Part shown: in pieces, positions 22,915 to 35,968 of the stretch
Numbering within the stretch: the first letter of the stretch is position 1
Layout: every line of letters begins with the position of its first letter
Source of the DNA: Calliopum simillimum
Taxonomy: Eukaryota > Arthropoda > Insecta > Diptera > Lauxaniidae
Assembly (NCBI GenBank): GCA_951812925.1
Contig: OX638372.1
Coordinates: 69,023,407 to 69,087,406 of the forward strand
Length of the DNA: 64,000 nucleotides
Direction of reading: 5' to 3'
Notes under the pieces: model-generated
What the model saw: only the letters and a program-made list of their open reading frames with translations
What the model was told of the DNA's origin: nothing
Database searches by the model: none
Translations under genes and position numbers: made by a program

Positions 22915-23460
22915 CAAAATGATATCAAAAATGTATCAGCTGCTGATATACAATGTTTGCATTTTTGATATCATTGAAAAATATGTCAAATTTGATTATG
23001 GATTTTAAGGAAGAATTTTAGTGAAGAAGAATTGGATTTTCTTATGAAATTAATGAAAAATCACAAAAATATAATTGATTGCAAAAAAACCGACACTTCA
23101 TTCATTTGTTGCATGCGGGCGATTTCTAAAAACTTGTTGCCGACTATCAACCACAATATTGCAAAATTTCGCCATTTTCTGCGTCGCTTTCGTTATCAGA
23201 CTCAAAATTAGTTATGCCGATTTTGTGTCAGAAATGGATATCAAAATGATATATGATTTTTGTATATAATTTTGATATCTTTTTTTGATATCATTTTGAT
23301 ATAATTTTTTGATATCATTGTGATAAACGTAAAGCGTTACATTCCGTATATCACTCTGATATCCTTTTTTTTTATCAAATTTAAGTATGTCACTGACAAA
23401 TTTTGGATATCATTTTGACATCATTTTGATATACTTTTCTTGATATGGTTTGAGGTCGAT
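22915..23460. repeat. Degenerate tandem repeat built on TGATATCATTTTGATAT
   Basis: Variants of TTGATATCATTTTGATAT recur many times in two clusters (22910-23000 and 23230-23450), spaced irregularly. Each unit is close to palindromic around GATATC. A less repetitive stretch of about 230 bp lies between the clusters. It has the same style as the ATTAAATTTAATGAA block at 17.1-18.2 kb but a different core. Confidence 0.65.
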
Positions 23461-24751
23461 TGTCATATTACAAATATGTACCAATAAAAGCGGTCTTGGG
23501 GTAAGACTCTTACCAGATCCTAAACCTGTAAAAATTTATTAATGTGTTCCAGGAAAATGATCCTTGTGAGATTTCGTTATGATCTTGGAACAAAGAGTTT
23601 TATCCAAAATGTAGTTTTATAGTTTTGCAGTGGGGTGAAATTTGGAAAATATTGATCGTGAGAAGTCCTTATTAATTTTAACGATTTTTTGGCTTTCGGG
23701 GTGAAATTTTGACTTATTGTTCAACAGGTAGTAGTGAAATTTTATAGCAAATATTTCTCTAGTACATACTGACTCAATATTCCCCTGTGCCATTTTTGTA
23801 CCTTTTTAAGAAAAGAGTAAAAATGACCCATATGTTGGGAATGTAGAGGGATAAAGTCTCCTGCAAAAGTTTGCTGAACACATGATACACCTCAGATGTA
23901 AGGATTATACTATGTAGTTAAATACATCGATTTAACACAAGAATGCGTTATTTTTGTTTTTTCATGTACTGTGGAGAAAAATGACGAGAGACGGGTATAT
24001 TTTTTTAACGTCTATTTTAAGAATTTTTTGGATTTTCTCATGTGTTTTTTTTTTCTTAAAAAATTACACCACTGGCCTATTCCTTGAATTTTACTTCCTT
24101 CCGATTCCCTAAAATAATACGCGTCCCGCCTTTTTCTTGAATTTTACTTCTTACACATCCCCCCAACAGTTCCAATTGGCAAACCAACCCAATTTTCTGA
24201 TAAAATGGGAAAAGTCAACTAGGGGTCTCTTCTGATCTGCAACGAACTTTGCCGCAATAAAACGGCGACATTCACATAAGAGATGTTTTTCTTATTCTAC
24301 CTCGTGTTCGTTTTCTATTTTGAAGGGCACGTTCGAAAGCTATTGACTTCCTCTTTAATTCGTTACCAAAATGTTGGGTTTATTTTGAAAATAAAACATA
24401 ACTAGTAAGGGATGAAATGAAGACAAAAAAGATATTGATATAATTTAACCTGAGTTTTGAAGAAAGAGACTGGGGCTTCGAGCTGCGTTATCAGGTTTTA
24501 TGCCTTAGCATTTCCTTGTTCTGTTATATTACCTCTAAAATTTCGAATAATCCAACTTTAAGGTTAGAATTTTTGGAAAGCCAGGAACGATAGAGTTATT
24601 CTATAACTGGATACGGATTCAGCAACGTATTTTCTATTAAAATTACTTTTCTTGTTTTTGTTTGTTGCTTTTCTTCTGAATGAACAAAAAAATCCACTTC
24701 TTTAATGAAAAGTTCCAAAAACTATTTTAAAAATACGATCAGCTACACCCA
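23461..24751. other. Unassigned AT-rich sequence
   Basis: No open frame of note, no recognisable termini. At 24050-24150 a pair of similar lines (CTTGAATTTTACTTCCTTCC and CTTGAATTTTACTTCTTAC) suggests a small old duplication. Confidence 0.4.
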
Positions 24752-25086
24752 CACGGTGCTCTTGAACAGTCGATAGGTTTTTTGAATATGTGGAGAAAAT
24801 CTGTGAATGGGGTTTCATTTGTATTAGTTAAGTGGTCTGAAAAATGCAAACCCCGAAATCGTAGCTGATCATCCCCGCGAAATTTCGCAAAAATACTTAT
24901 CCCATATAAAATAAAAAAAAAATCAGAAAAAAATCGCAACAAACAAGTATAAAAATAGTTATTTTTAATGTATTTTGCAATACTTTAAATTGCTATATCA
25001 GACCACTAAACTAATACAAATGAAACCCCATTCACAGATTTTCTCCACATATTAAAAAAACCTATCGACTGTTCAAGAGCACCGTG
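24752..25086. mobile_element. 335-bp CACGGTG-terminated MITE inserted in an R3 repeat, 4-bp CCCA duplication
   Basis: It starts CACGGTGCTCTTGAACAGTC and ends with the inverse, GACTGTTCAAGAGCACCGTG. The arms continue as GTGGAGAAAATCTGTGAATG and TTTCATTTGTA. CCCA flanks both sides. Outside, CTACACCCA and CCCAGGGTATATTC rejoin to give the uninterrupted R3 terminus seen near 45550 (opposite strand). A 4-bp duplication with CAC-type ends fits Chapaev-like elements. Its arms are shared with family G (29090, 32580, 35590). A 67-codon frame on the minus strand is repeat-derived. Confidence 0.8.
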
Positions 25087-25170
25087 CCCAGGGTATATTC
25101 AATTTGTCCTTGCGTTTGTAGCGCAGAGAAGGAGGCGTGACAGGTATGGAAAAGTATACAGTGAGAAGCA
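25087..25170 (-). repeat. R3 terminal fragment
   Basis: GGGTATATTCAATTTGTCCT, GCGCAGAGAAGGAGGCGTGA and ATGGAAAAGTATA match the R3 terminus at 32930-32995. The copy is cut off soon after. Confidence 0.7.
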
Positions 25171-28100
25171 AAACTATTTATCAGCATGTTTTCTTTTTTC
25201 TGCAAAAAATGCTATTGCATCCGTTCTAATCATATAACCAAAAACAAGTATTTATGACCCATACGGAAGCTAAACCTTTCCTTTTTCAAATATGCGAATA
25301 ATTTTACCGAACTTCTCGGCATAAAAAAATAATGAACAAAAAACCATTTAAAAAACATTTTGAGAGTTTTGCTCCACTTTAACTGATGTGCGCACAGAAC
25401 TGGAACGTGAATTTTTCCTATTAAAAAAAAAAAAAAAAACGATTTCGTTGTGCTAATTCCAAAACATAATCCCTCTACCTTATCAGGATTTCGAGATATC
25501 CTAACCTAAAAGTGCAAAAAACGGCGTTTCGTTGTTTTGAAATTAAGCTCAAGGACGGAAAGGTTTTTTTCTGCTCTATTCCATAAATTGATAAATAACA
25601 TACTGCTCTTTCTCTTTCAAAAAATAACATGGGTGGTCATCTACAATTTTTCATTGGAAAGTTATGGCCACTCTAAAATGACATAATAATTCCTTCGTCG
25701 TCAAAATTAGCTCGTGCAATTAAAAACTTAGATTAGATTTTATTAACTACTTCTGGGACAAGAAGGACAAACTTTTTGAATGATTCTCAAGGTGCGAGGA
25801 AAATTTTGTAAGCTACAATATTGCGTCACAATATTTTTCTCTAAATATAACCGTTAAAGAGATATTTGTAAAAAGCTGATTTTAGACGCTATTTTTTCGC
25901 TATTTTTCCAATATGGCGACACAAGCGAACACGATTCGAGGTAGCAAAGTTGAAATTCTGAAAAAGCACATCGAAATCTATAAAATATTTCATTTGCAAA
26001 AATCCCAGAAAACTTCCCAAGCAAAACTACTAAATAACTGTACCACAGGGTACCGCGCTGCATTGTTTCTTAAAATATACTATACAGTATTGTGATCTAT
26101 TTAGCAAAATTAAGAGGCACACAAATTAAGAACTTTATTTTTTTTTTTTTTTTTGGACAGCCTCCAACATTGCAAAATTACATGATTTTTTGCACAAATA
26201 TTCCTCTAAGGATTTGTGGCAACGATTCAATTTAAAAAAAAAAAAATCCTCATCTAATCATCCTTCCAGCCCATTTTTTCCTTAAAATCAATATTTTTTG
26301 TTCAAAAACCTTATTATTATATGGGCTATATTTGGTGTGAACGTCGTTTTGATCCGATCACGCCCATTCTTAATAATTGAGTAGATGTTACCAACAACAT
26401 CTCATATATCCAATATTATTGTTGTACTTCGCATATTCACGAAGTAATGGCGATTCGAAATATAAATGTATATGGTAGATTCTACCAATAACATCTCTGG
26501 TATCGAATTTAATATCTGTATTTCAAATAGTTTGGCTGTTAATTTGTGCCACAAAATGAACAAAATTTCCCATAGTGCAATGGTGCATTGGCAGTGGTGA
26601 ATTCGAATGTCGTTTAAGTGTGCCAGTGCGCGCCATCTAGTGGTTTTGAGCAAAGCTGTTTCTATGTTTATTGCTATGTTGAAGTTGAATGCATGGGGAA
26701 ATTTTCGTAAGAAAATAAAGGGAAATGGTGAATAATTTTTGTTTGTGAGTTCTCAATTTTTGTCGTTACAGTATTCGGAGCGAAACCACGCCTCAAAAGG
26801 AATATTTTCTTAGAGCGTAGTCCTTGCTTTGAAGAGTGTCGTTGTTATCCTTATGGCATACGTACATATATGCTACACATGATACAGTTTGCGGTACGAA
26901 AAAATTCATGAATGTGTGTTGTTTACATGCGTACATACATAGCATACATTGCAGGTCGTCCAGCATCCTTTCTCAAGTAGGTATATTCGTAAGGAAATGT
27001 TCAATTACTGAGTAGATATGTATGTGATACGCATTTTTGCATGAATGTATGTATGTAATGTACATATGTTGATATGTGGATGGATTAAGAAGCATTTCTA
27101 CCTTGAATAATTTTTCTTAAAAATATATGTTCTTTTAGTTAAATCAAAACGAAATTCGGAATTTTTACTCTTGGCTACGTTTTTATTTATCGCTCTCATT
27201 TTTGCTAATTTTTTGTTCCTTTGTTTACAAACAAATGGGACAACGCACCTTGGGTTATTTGATGAGCTGTCTTGTATTTTTGGAGACAATTTGGTATTTC
27301 ACTGATATGGCCCGATAGGGCGAAGTGATTACGAGCCCAAAATTTCTCATATAAATACCTGCATGATTTGGAAATATTCTTACTTGAATTTGAAGAAGTC
27401 ACTGTTTTCATGCATATGGTGCGGTGCGAATCTCTGTTTTAAATGGCATTAAATTGCCATAATCTTTTCCCATCAAATTATACCTTTAAGCTTTTCCAAT
27501 TGATCTCTTTTTTTTTCGAGTTGTTTTCAATTGAAATAATGGTATCTCAAACATAATTTAGTCCCTTGTATGGCAAATCACTATTTTTTGTTCATGATAT
27601 TTCGGAGAAAAAAAGATATCGCTATAATTTTTGTAAAGGGCATTTTGATGGACATCTCAAAATCCTCACGAGCTAGATTCTATTTTTACTATTCTTTTCG
27701 TAATTGTAGTCGTTTCCAACACCGACCACTGTGGCGACATCTAGCATTTCTCGTTGCAAAAATTATATATATAAAAATTATAAATTCTAAACAAATTAAG
27801 ATATGGGTGATTCTTAGTAGATAACTGTGCTTTTTCGAGTTGTAAAATTGGCAGATAATTTTTTTGGATTTTTGCTAGTTTCGTCATGCTATCTTGTGCA
27901 AACACACTCTTAAAACTCACCTTTTAAGTAGATCAACTACAAGTGTGAATTTACGGTTTTGAGGTCGAAATTAAGAAATTTTGTGGCCACGTTTGTGACA
28001 TTTTAGCCACAGTATGGAAAAATTATGGTTTTGAAGCGTTTTGATGAGAGATATATTGCATATAATGACAAATTTACACTTCAAGACTAACAGTGTTATG

Positions 28101-28434
28101 TCTCCGGTGGTCCATTTTTTATACCCTACCGCCCTAAAAATCAACTATGGTTTCCTGTCCTCTGTTTTTATAGCCGTTTATGGTGGATTAGGATCTCCTA
28201 ATTACGAATCTGATCTTGATTTTTTTCTATTATATCAATATCCTTAGTTATCCTTGCCCAAAAGTGAAAAAATCACAGTTTTGACACCTACTTAATAAAA
28301 ACAGCAACAAGTAAAATTGATTTTTGTCAATGGACTCAGACAGCCGAACTTATTATCAACAAGACCTAATTTACCGTTTTTCAATTGGATTCCCAATAAC
28401 ACACAAAGGATTTTCTGGACTGAAAAATTAACAA
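25171..28434. other. Unassigned AT-rich sequence
   Basis: No coding domain, RNA gene or clear terminal repeat. There are A and T homopolymers (25424-25440, 26138-26154), TACATA/TATGTA-rich patches at 26870-27070, and one R3-like motif (GATCCGATCACGCCCATTCT, about 26350). Chance open frames reach 84 codons (27570-27824) without recognisable similarity. Confidence 0.4.
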
Positions 28435-28715
28435 AAATGGTAAGTTTTATTATTTTTATCAAAAAATATTTTATCACGAAAATTTTAAGCCCTTGCAGAC
28501 AAAAATCGGATGAAAAAATAAGGCTCTATTGTAGATTTAGTGAATGAACAGATGAAATTTTGATTCTGTTAATTTGCACAGCAGTAGTTTAGTAGGGTCA
28601 TTCACTAAATCTAGCATAGAACTGTAATTTTTCATGCGATTATGGTCTGCAAGGTCTCGAAATTTTTGTAATTAAATATGTTATTGATAAAAATAATAAA
28701 ACTTGATTTTTTGTA
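28435..28715. repeat. Small foldback repeat
   Basis: The left arm (TTTTATTATTTTTATCA, CTTGCAGAC, TAGATTTAGTGAATGA) is answered by the right arm (TCATTCACTAAATCTA, GTCTGCAAG, TGATAAAAATAATAAAA) at 28600-28705. The arms have diverged by substitutions and short indels. Termini uncertain. Confidence 0.65.
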
Positions 28716-28772
28716 ACTATTCGGTCTCGAGAAATCCTTTGTATGTTATCGAAAGATATCCTAACTTTAAAT

Positions 28773-29592
28773 ACATGTAACATTTGCATCTAAATTTACA
28801 CCTGGTTAATAATTTTAATTTTTCCTCAAGACCAAGGTGCCTGACGAAAAAAGTGTATTACGCAAAAAAAGCTTAGAATTCTCCAAAGAATGCTCGCTGC
28901 TTGATTGTATTTTAACCTGCTGGAACGTCTTAACCCATTATATCGCGTTTTTATAGGTCTTTTTGACCTCTTTTTTCAAAAACTTGGTTTTAATGGGTTA
29001 AAACGTTCTATTTACAAAAATATTCTACGAAAAATTTCACTAGGGGCCACTGAAAAAAAATACCGTCCGGTTGCGTGATGGAAGTGTCGACTGTGAATGG
29101 GGTTTCATTTGTACTAGTTTAGTGGTCTGAAAAATTCAAACCCCGAAATCGTAGCTGATCATCTCCGCGAAATATTGCAAAAATACATATACCATATAAA
29201 ATAAAAAAAATAAGAAAAAAAACAGAACAAACATATATAAAAATAGTTATATACATATAATGAATTCCTGTATCTCATACGATTTTTGATATATCTTAGC
29301 CTAAACATGGAAAAAATAACTAGAATATAGAACATTCATACGTAGAATCCGATACAGTTTCTCAAAGCTCTAATCTTTTGCCTTAAAACCTTATTTAAAT
29401 TGTGTCGATATCTTCTTTTTTCTCGGAGATATCCTAACTTAAAAAGTTAAAAAAGTGCAAAAAACATGTTTTTTCATTATTTCAGTCTACGATATTTCAG
29501 AGAAACATAAAGCTACTGACATAATTTAAATGAGGTTTTAAAAAAAAGATTAGAACTTTAAGATACTGTATCGGATTCTACGTATGAATGTT
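28773..29592. repeat. Foldback family G, copy without the mariner and R3 insertions
   Basis: Its order of landmarks is ATGTAACATTTGCATCTAAA, TTACACCTGGTTAATAATTT, AAGGTGCCTGACGAAAAAAG, GACTGTGAATGGGGTTTCAT, CCCCGAAATCGTAGCTGATC, ATGAATTCCTGTATCTCATA, then a local palindrome at 29334-29592 (CATTCATACGTAGAATCCGA against TCGGATTCTACGTATGAATG). The same order is found in inverse at 33894-35968, where mariner interrupts it. At 29250-29265 the mariner target is uninterrupted. Confidence 0.8.
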
Positions 29593-30900
29593 TGCAAACT
29601 TTCACATTAGACCAATAATTATTTGGTGGTAAAATTGATCCGCTCTATTAGAAAAACATAGTTTCTAACTTATAGCATCATTTTTTGTGAAAAAAAGCCT
29701 AGGTGAAATCGCCAGAGGACACAAAAAGTACAGTTATCTGAGAATCGCCCATATCTCCTTTATTTTCTTTGCTATGAATAGAAAAATAACACAGCTCTTA
29801 TTGCACAAAATTTGATTTTAATAGATCACAGGGATGCTATGGATTTTATGGTCAAAGTTAGACTTTCTAATAGGTGTACAAATTATGCACAAGTTAGAAA
29901 AAAAAAACTAAAAATTTGAATTGTTATTAATACTAATTTATGGTTGTTGAGCACAGATCTGCAATTAATTAAAATTTTAAAAGTCCGAAATTTTTTTCTA
30001 CACTGAAACAAAAGAAAAAATTGTTCCAAACTTTAAAAAACACCGGAAATGCAAACGTTCTGAACTTCTTAATGAATCGAGGCATCTCAATATTTTTTTT
30101 TCTGCTATAAACTGAAAAATATGTATAATACGTATATGAAAAGAGCCACAGGGGCTAAGGAAGTAAAAAATTATAAAAACGAAGTTTTCCATATCAAGTT
30201 TTTTTTAGATAAAGACTAATAAAAACATGAATTATAGCTAATTCATGGGTGCTGAATACAAATTCGAAGTCTATTTCGTCTTTTAAAGTCTCATACTATT
30301 GTGACACTGAAAAAAAAATTACCTTAAGCAGGGGTGACTTTGATACAAAACAACAGAATTTTCAAGTTTAGGAGCTTATAATTTCAACAATTTTAATAAA
30401 ATTAATGGTTTCATTGCTCTAAATTTTTTGCAGAGGTTTCAGCTTTAACCGAAAAATTTCATTCATTGATTTTACATGCTATACCTTTAACGATGCAAAA
30501 TCAGAGTATCAGGTTTTCTTGACTTAAGTTCTCTCAATATTTTGGTATATTTGTATGGGCAATCGGACAAGGTTATGGGATGTTTCATTCATTAGATAAA
30601 AAAAAATAAAATTTTTGATTAATTCGGTTTCAGCCTTTGGTATGCCTTACTTATTTGTATACATATATGTTACATCAAATAACAATACTGATATTAAAGG
30701 CTAAGCAAAACTTAAAAAATACACAAAAACATGTTAGAAAATCTATTGAAAATTAGAAAACAGAAAATACTTGGAATGGTAAATAATGGTAAATATTCTT
30801 TTTAAGTTGTCATTTCCAGTAAATATTGACTTGAGCTTTTCATAGTAAGTTAGTAAGCACACCAGGATGGTTGTTTTGATTGCATCTGACTAAAACAAAG
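29593..30900. other. Unassigned AT-rich sequence
   Basis: Chance open frames only, up to 64 codons. No repeat termini recognised. Confidence 0.4.
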
Positions 30901-31655
30901 TCAATTTTGAAATTGTTATTTGTCTAGCGGTGCTACGCCTTCATGCTCGAATAAACTTAGCTTTTGGTCTGAGCTTGCGTTGACTATTCCAAGTATATAT
31001 GCTAAATTTTTTCACATTATGTACCTCAAATAACGCTTGCTTTACAGTATTTTGATAACTTTGAGTGTATGGGCGGTGCCATGCCCTCTGGTGTGAATCA
31101 AATAAGTTTCAGATTAGAGTTTGCAGAGAGTAAGTAGAGTTTCCTTAGTAAATGAGATAAATTTGGTTTGATTATCTACAAAAATAACTCTAGTATAGCG
31201 TTTTGAAGCTTTTGCTTATATCGGAGGTGCCACGCCCTCTTGTCCGAATTCACTCAGTTTTTTTTTCAGAGCTTGCGCTTGCAATTCATAGTATTTATGT
31301 CTATTTTGGTTGCATTCTCGTAAGAAATACTCCTAAAGTTGTATTTTGAATATATATTTTGTATGAGCGGTAGGCTTGTCCGTTGACCGATTTTGCTCAT
31401 TTTCAATCCCACGAGCTAACTTTGACAACGGTGGCAGTGTTTTATTGAATTATCTTGCTCAGTTTTCCCAAAAAGTGTATTTCCACACACAGCCAGCCAC
31501 CCAGCCAGACAGACGGACATGGCTATATCGACTCAGGAGGCGACGCTGATCAAGAATATATATACTATTCTATATCTGTCACGCCTCCTTCTCTGCGTTA
31601 CAAACGGAAGGACAAAGTGAATATACCCTAGGTGTAAGGTATAAAAAATGCATGT
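30901..31655 (+). repeat. R3 interspersed repeat, copy with a short GCCAGCCA tract
   Basis: Degenerate subrepeats with GTATGGGCGGTGCCATGCCC (about 31068) and TCGGAGGTGCCACGCCCTCT (about 31220) lead to the conserved R3 end: CACACAGCCAGCCACCCAGC, GACATGGCTATATCGACTCA, CTGATCAAGAATATATATAC, CTTCTCTGCGTTACAAACGG and ATACCCTAGGTGTAAGGTAT. The tract corresponding to the large microsatellite at 33053-33256 has only a few units here. Confidence 0.75.
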
Positions 31656-32300
31656 AAAAAAACATATTGTAAAATACATAGCAGAAGTTAAAAAAATGTT
31701 CGAATTAAATAAAAATTATAAAGGGTATGGGTCAATCGATCAAGATTTTAGTTGACATCTCCGATTTTTATGAAAATTGGTGAAAAGTTAGTATATGACA
31801 TACAAATGCATAACTGTAGTAAAATGATTTTCCGAAATTCCGAAAATTTCCAAGATGGCGGCTATGGGAAGTTTGATGCAACTTTTGAATACTCACATAT
31901 CTGTGGACTTTTGACAAAACAACGTAACTCGAAATTGGCAACTTTTCAGGAGAGCTTAAAAACTGATTAACTACTTTTCAATAATGTGGCTCAATTTCGT
32001 TGATGCAGCGTTGAATCTCCTCTATCTATACATTTTTACTAATTTTAAAGTGTCAGCTATCAAATTATTTTTTCGTTTGGTTCATAACACTTCACCGCAC
32101 GAATGGCGCTAAGTTCAAATCTTGCGTGAACTATGGGACACCTTTATATCTTTGGAATAAGAAATCATAGTGACGTGACGATTATACCAAAAGAAGCGTA
32201 TTTAAATTTTATATTTAGGACTAAAATCCTGGAGAATTGTCTTATCTCGACTTTGGTTGTTTTGTCAAAAGTCCACAGATATGTATTTGAAAATTCATAG
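31656..32300. repeat. Foldback fragment (TTGTTTTGTCAAAAG arms)
   Basis: ATATCTGTGGACTTTTGACA (about 31897) and its inverse TGTCAAAAGTCCACAGATAT (about 32263) face each other across about 350 bp. The same arm motif is at 13-45. A 72-codon frame (31752-31970) crosses the left arm and has no domain. Termini not defined. Confidence 0.55.
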
Positions 32301-32576
32301 CTCCTCGGCTTTTTATCCGATTTTGATAAAATTTTCAGGGTTAGTTTATGTTTAGTATGAGCTTTGAAAAAAACTACACTAAAGAATTTTGTTTAAAGTG
32401 GAAAAAAAGATATTTTATTTTTTAAAGCCAATTTGGAGCACCCTTTTCATTTGTTTTAAATATTTTTATTTAAAAGTAAATTTTATTATAATTATTTAAA
32501 GACCCTCAAAATTGTCGTATCTTTTACAGTTTTTAAGTTATGAGTTTATGAAGTTGGTTTGAAGTAGGTTTGACGA
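32301..32576. other. Unassigned AT-rich sequence
   Basis: No recognisable content. Confidence 0.4.
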
Positions 32577-32917
32577 AAATGTGGAGAAAATCTGTGAATG
32601 TGGTTTCATTTGTACTAGTTTAGTGGTCTGAAAAATACAAACCCCGAAATCGTAGCTGATCATCTGATCAAATGAAGAAAAAAAAAAAAAAAAAGAACGA
32701 ACAAATATAAAAATATTTACATATTATGTATTTTACAATGCTGAATCCGAATCCGGCTTTAGAATTGCTGTATCTCATACGGTTTTTGAGATATCTTAGC
32801 CTAAACAAGGAAAAAATACCGTTTTTGCTATATTTTGAAGCTGTATAACATAAATATAGAACATTCATACGTAGAATCCGATACAGTATCTAAAAGTTAT
32901 AATCTTTTTTTTATACC

Positions 32918-33893
<976 letters not shown>

Positions 33894-34185
33894 CTAGTTA
33901 AAACCTCATTTAAATTATGTCAGTAGCTTTATGTTTCTCTGAAATGTCGTAGACTGAAATAATGAAAAAACATGTTTTTTGCACCTTTTTAACTTTTTAA
34001 GTTAGGATATCTCCGAGAAAAATGAAGATATCGACACAATTTAAATAAGGTTTTAAGGCAAAAGATTAGAACTTTGAGAAACTGTATCGGATTCTACGTA
34101 TGAATGTTCTATATTCTAGTTATTTTTTCCATGTTTAGGCTAAGATATATCAAAAATCGTATGAGATACAGGAATTCATTATATA

Positions 34186-35489
34186 AAGGGTGTTTTTTTT
34201 AGAGGTATAAAACTTCGAATTGAAATAAAACACAAGAAAATCGTTTTAATGTCCATCAATTTGGCTTTATTGGAAGGATAATTTTATGCCATTAATGTTT
34301 AAATATGATTTCGGGCATGTGGCCGCCGCGGCTGGCTCGAATAAAGCCAATTCTACAGGTCCAATTTTCAACCACTTTTTCGAGCATATGGGGCCGTATG
34401 TCGGCAATAACGCCACGAATGTTGGCTTCCAAGTCCCCTAACGTTTCTGGTTTGTTGGCGTAGACGAGCGACTTCACATATCCCCAAAGAAAATAATCAA
34501 ATGGTGTCAAATCACACGATCTTGGTGGCCAATTGACAGGTCCATTCCGCGAAATTATGCGCTCATCGAATGTTTCCTTCAATAAATCGATTGTGACGTG
34601 CGCTGTGTGGCATGTAGCGCCGTCTTGTTGGAACCACAACTCATCAACATTCATGCCATCCAATTCGGGAACAAAATAGTCGGTTATCATGGCTCTATAC
34701 CGGTCTCCATTAACGGTAACTGACTCTCCAGCATTATTTCGAAGGAAGTATGGCCCAATGACTCCACCAGCCCATAGAGCACACCAAACAGTCAGTTTTT
34801 GTGGATGTAATGGCGTCTCAAGGGTCTCATGTGGATTCTCTTCACTCCAAATGCGGCAATTTTGCTGGTTGACGTAGCCATTCAACCAAAAATGAGCCTC
34901 ATCACTGAACAAAATTTTGCGATGAAAATCAGCATCGAGATCAATCTCATTTTCGGCCCATACACCAAAATCACGACGCATTGCATGGTCTCGCGGCTTT
35001 AATTCTTGCACAAGCTGGATCTTGTAAGGTCGCAAGCCAAGATCTTTGCGCAAAATCTTTCATAAAGTTGATGGACAAAGCTCCAATTGCTGTGCACGGT
35101 GGCGAATCGATTCATTCGGGTCCTCTTCAACATTTTGCTGTACAGCGGCAATTGTTTCTTCGGTGCGCACTGTTCGACGTCTCTGCGGATGCGTATTATA
35201 ACATAGAGTAAACGTAGTGCGAAAACGATCGATGGTTAACCGAATTAATTGCTCTGATGGACGATTATGTCGACCATAAAATGGACGGAGCTTGCGGTAA
35301 ACTTCGCGAACTGAACCATTATTTTCGAAATAAATTTGCACGATTTGCAAGCGTTGTTCTTTTGTCAACCTGTTCATGATGAAATGGCAAACCAAACTGA
35401 ACATAAACGACATTAGAGTTGCCAGATTTGACCACAAAATGCCAGTTTTATCTCTATTCGAAAAACAAACCTCTAAAAAAAACACCCTT
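34186..35489 (-). mobile_element. Mariner-like transposon, 1304 bp, complete ends with TA duplication
   Basis: Terminal inverted repeats of 21 bp are identical at both ends (AAGGGTGTTTTTTTTAGAGG plus T), flanked by TA at 34184-34185 and 35490-35491. The transposase lies inside on the minus strand. The element is inserted in family G; the homologous site at 29250-29265 is empty and continues ATAGTTATA into ATAATGAATTCC with a small length difference in the TA-rich joint. TA targets and the DDE/D-type transposase place it in the Tc1/mariner superfamily. Confidence 0.95.
34292..35377 (-). pseudogene. Mariner-like transposase with one in-frame TGA
   Basis: The frame runs from ATG at 35377 (MNRLTKEQRLQIVQIYFEN) to the stop at 34292-34294: 361 codons with a single TGA at 35062-35060. 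The sequence around it is CPSTL-stop-KILRKDLGLRPYK; relatives of this family have Trp there, so one TGG to TGA change is the simplest explanation. The N-terminal part holds the helix-turn-helix DNA-binding region. The catalytic part follows, with acidic residues in ILFSDEAHF, WFQQDGATCH and PPRSCDLTPFDYFLWG; 36 residues separate the second and third Asp, unlike the 34 of classic mariner. The C-terminus is GGHMPEIIFKH. A native start further upstream (35485) would run into the TIR, so 35377 is preferred. The enzyme would cut and join transposon ends at TA sites; this copy makes a truncated protein unless the stop is read through. Confidence 0.92.
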
Positions 35490-35968
35490 TATAACTATTT
35501 TTATATATGTTTGTTCTGTTTTTTTTCTTATTTTTTTTATTTTATATGGGATATGTATTTTTGCAATATTTCGCGGAGATGATCAGCTACGATTTCGGGG
35601 TTTGAATTTTTCAGACCACTAAACTAGTACAAATGAAACCCCATTCACAGTCGACACTTCCATCACGCAACCGGACGGTATTTTTTTTCAGTGGCCCCTA
35701 GTGAAATTTTTCGTAGAATATTTTTGTAAATAAAACGTTTTAACCCATTAAAACCAAGTTTTTGAAAAAAGAGGTCAAAAAGACCTATAAAAACGCGATA
35801 TAATGGGTTAAGACGTTCCAGCAGGTTAAAATACAATCAAGCAGTGAGCATTCTTTGGAGAATTCTAAGCTTTTTTTGCGTAATACACTTTTTTCGTCAG
35901 GCACCTTGGTCTTGAGGAAAAATTAAAATTATTAACCAGGTGTAAATTTAGATGCAAATGTTACATGT

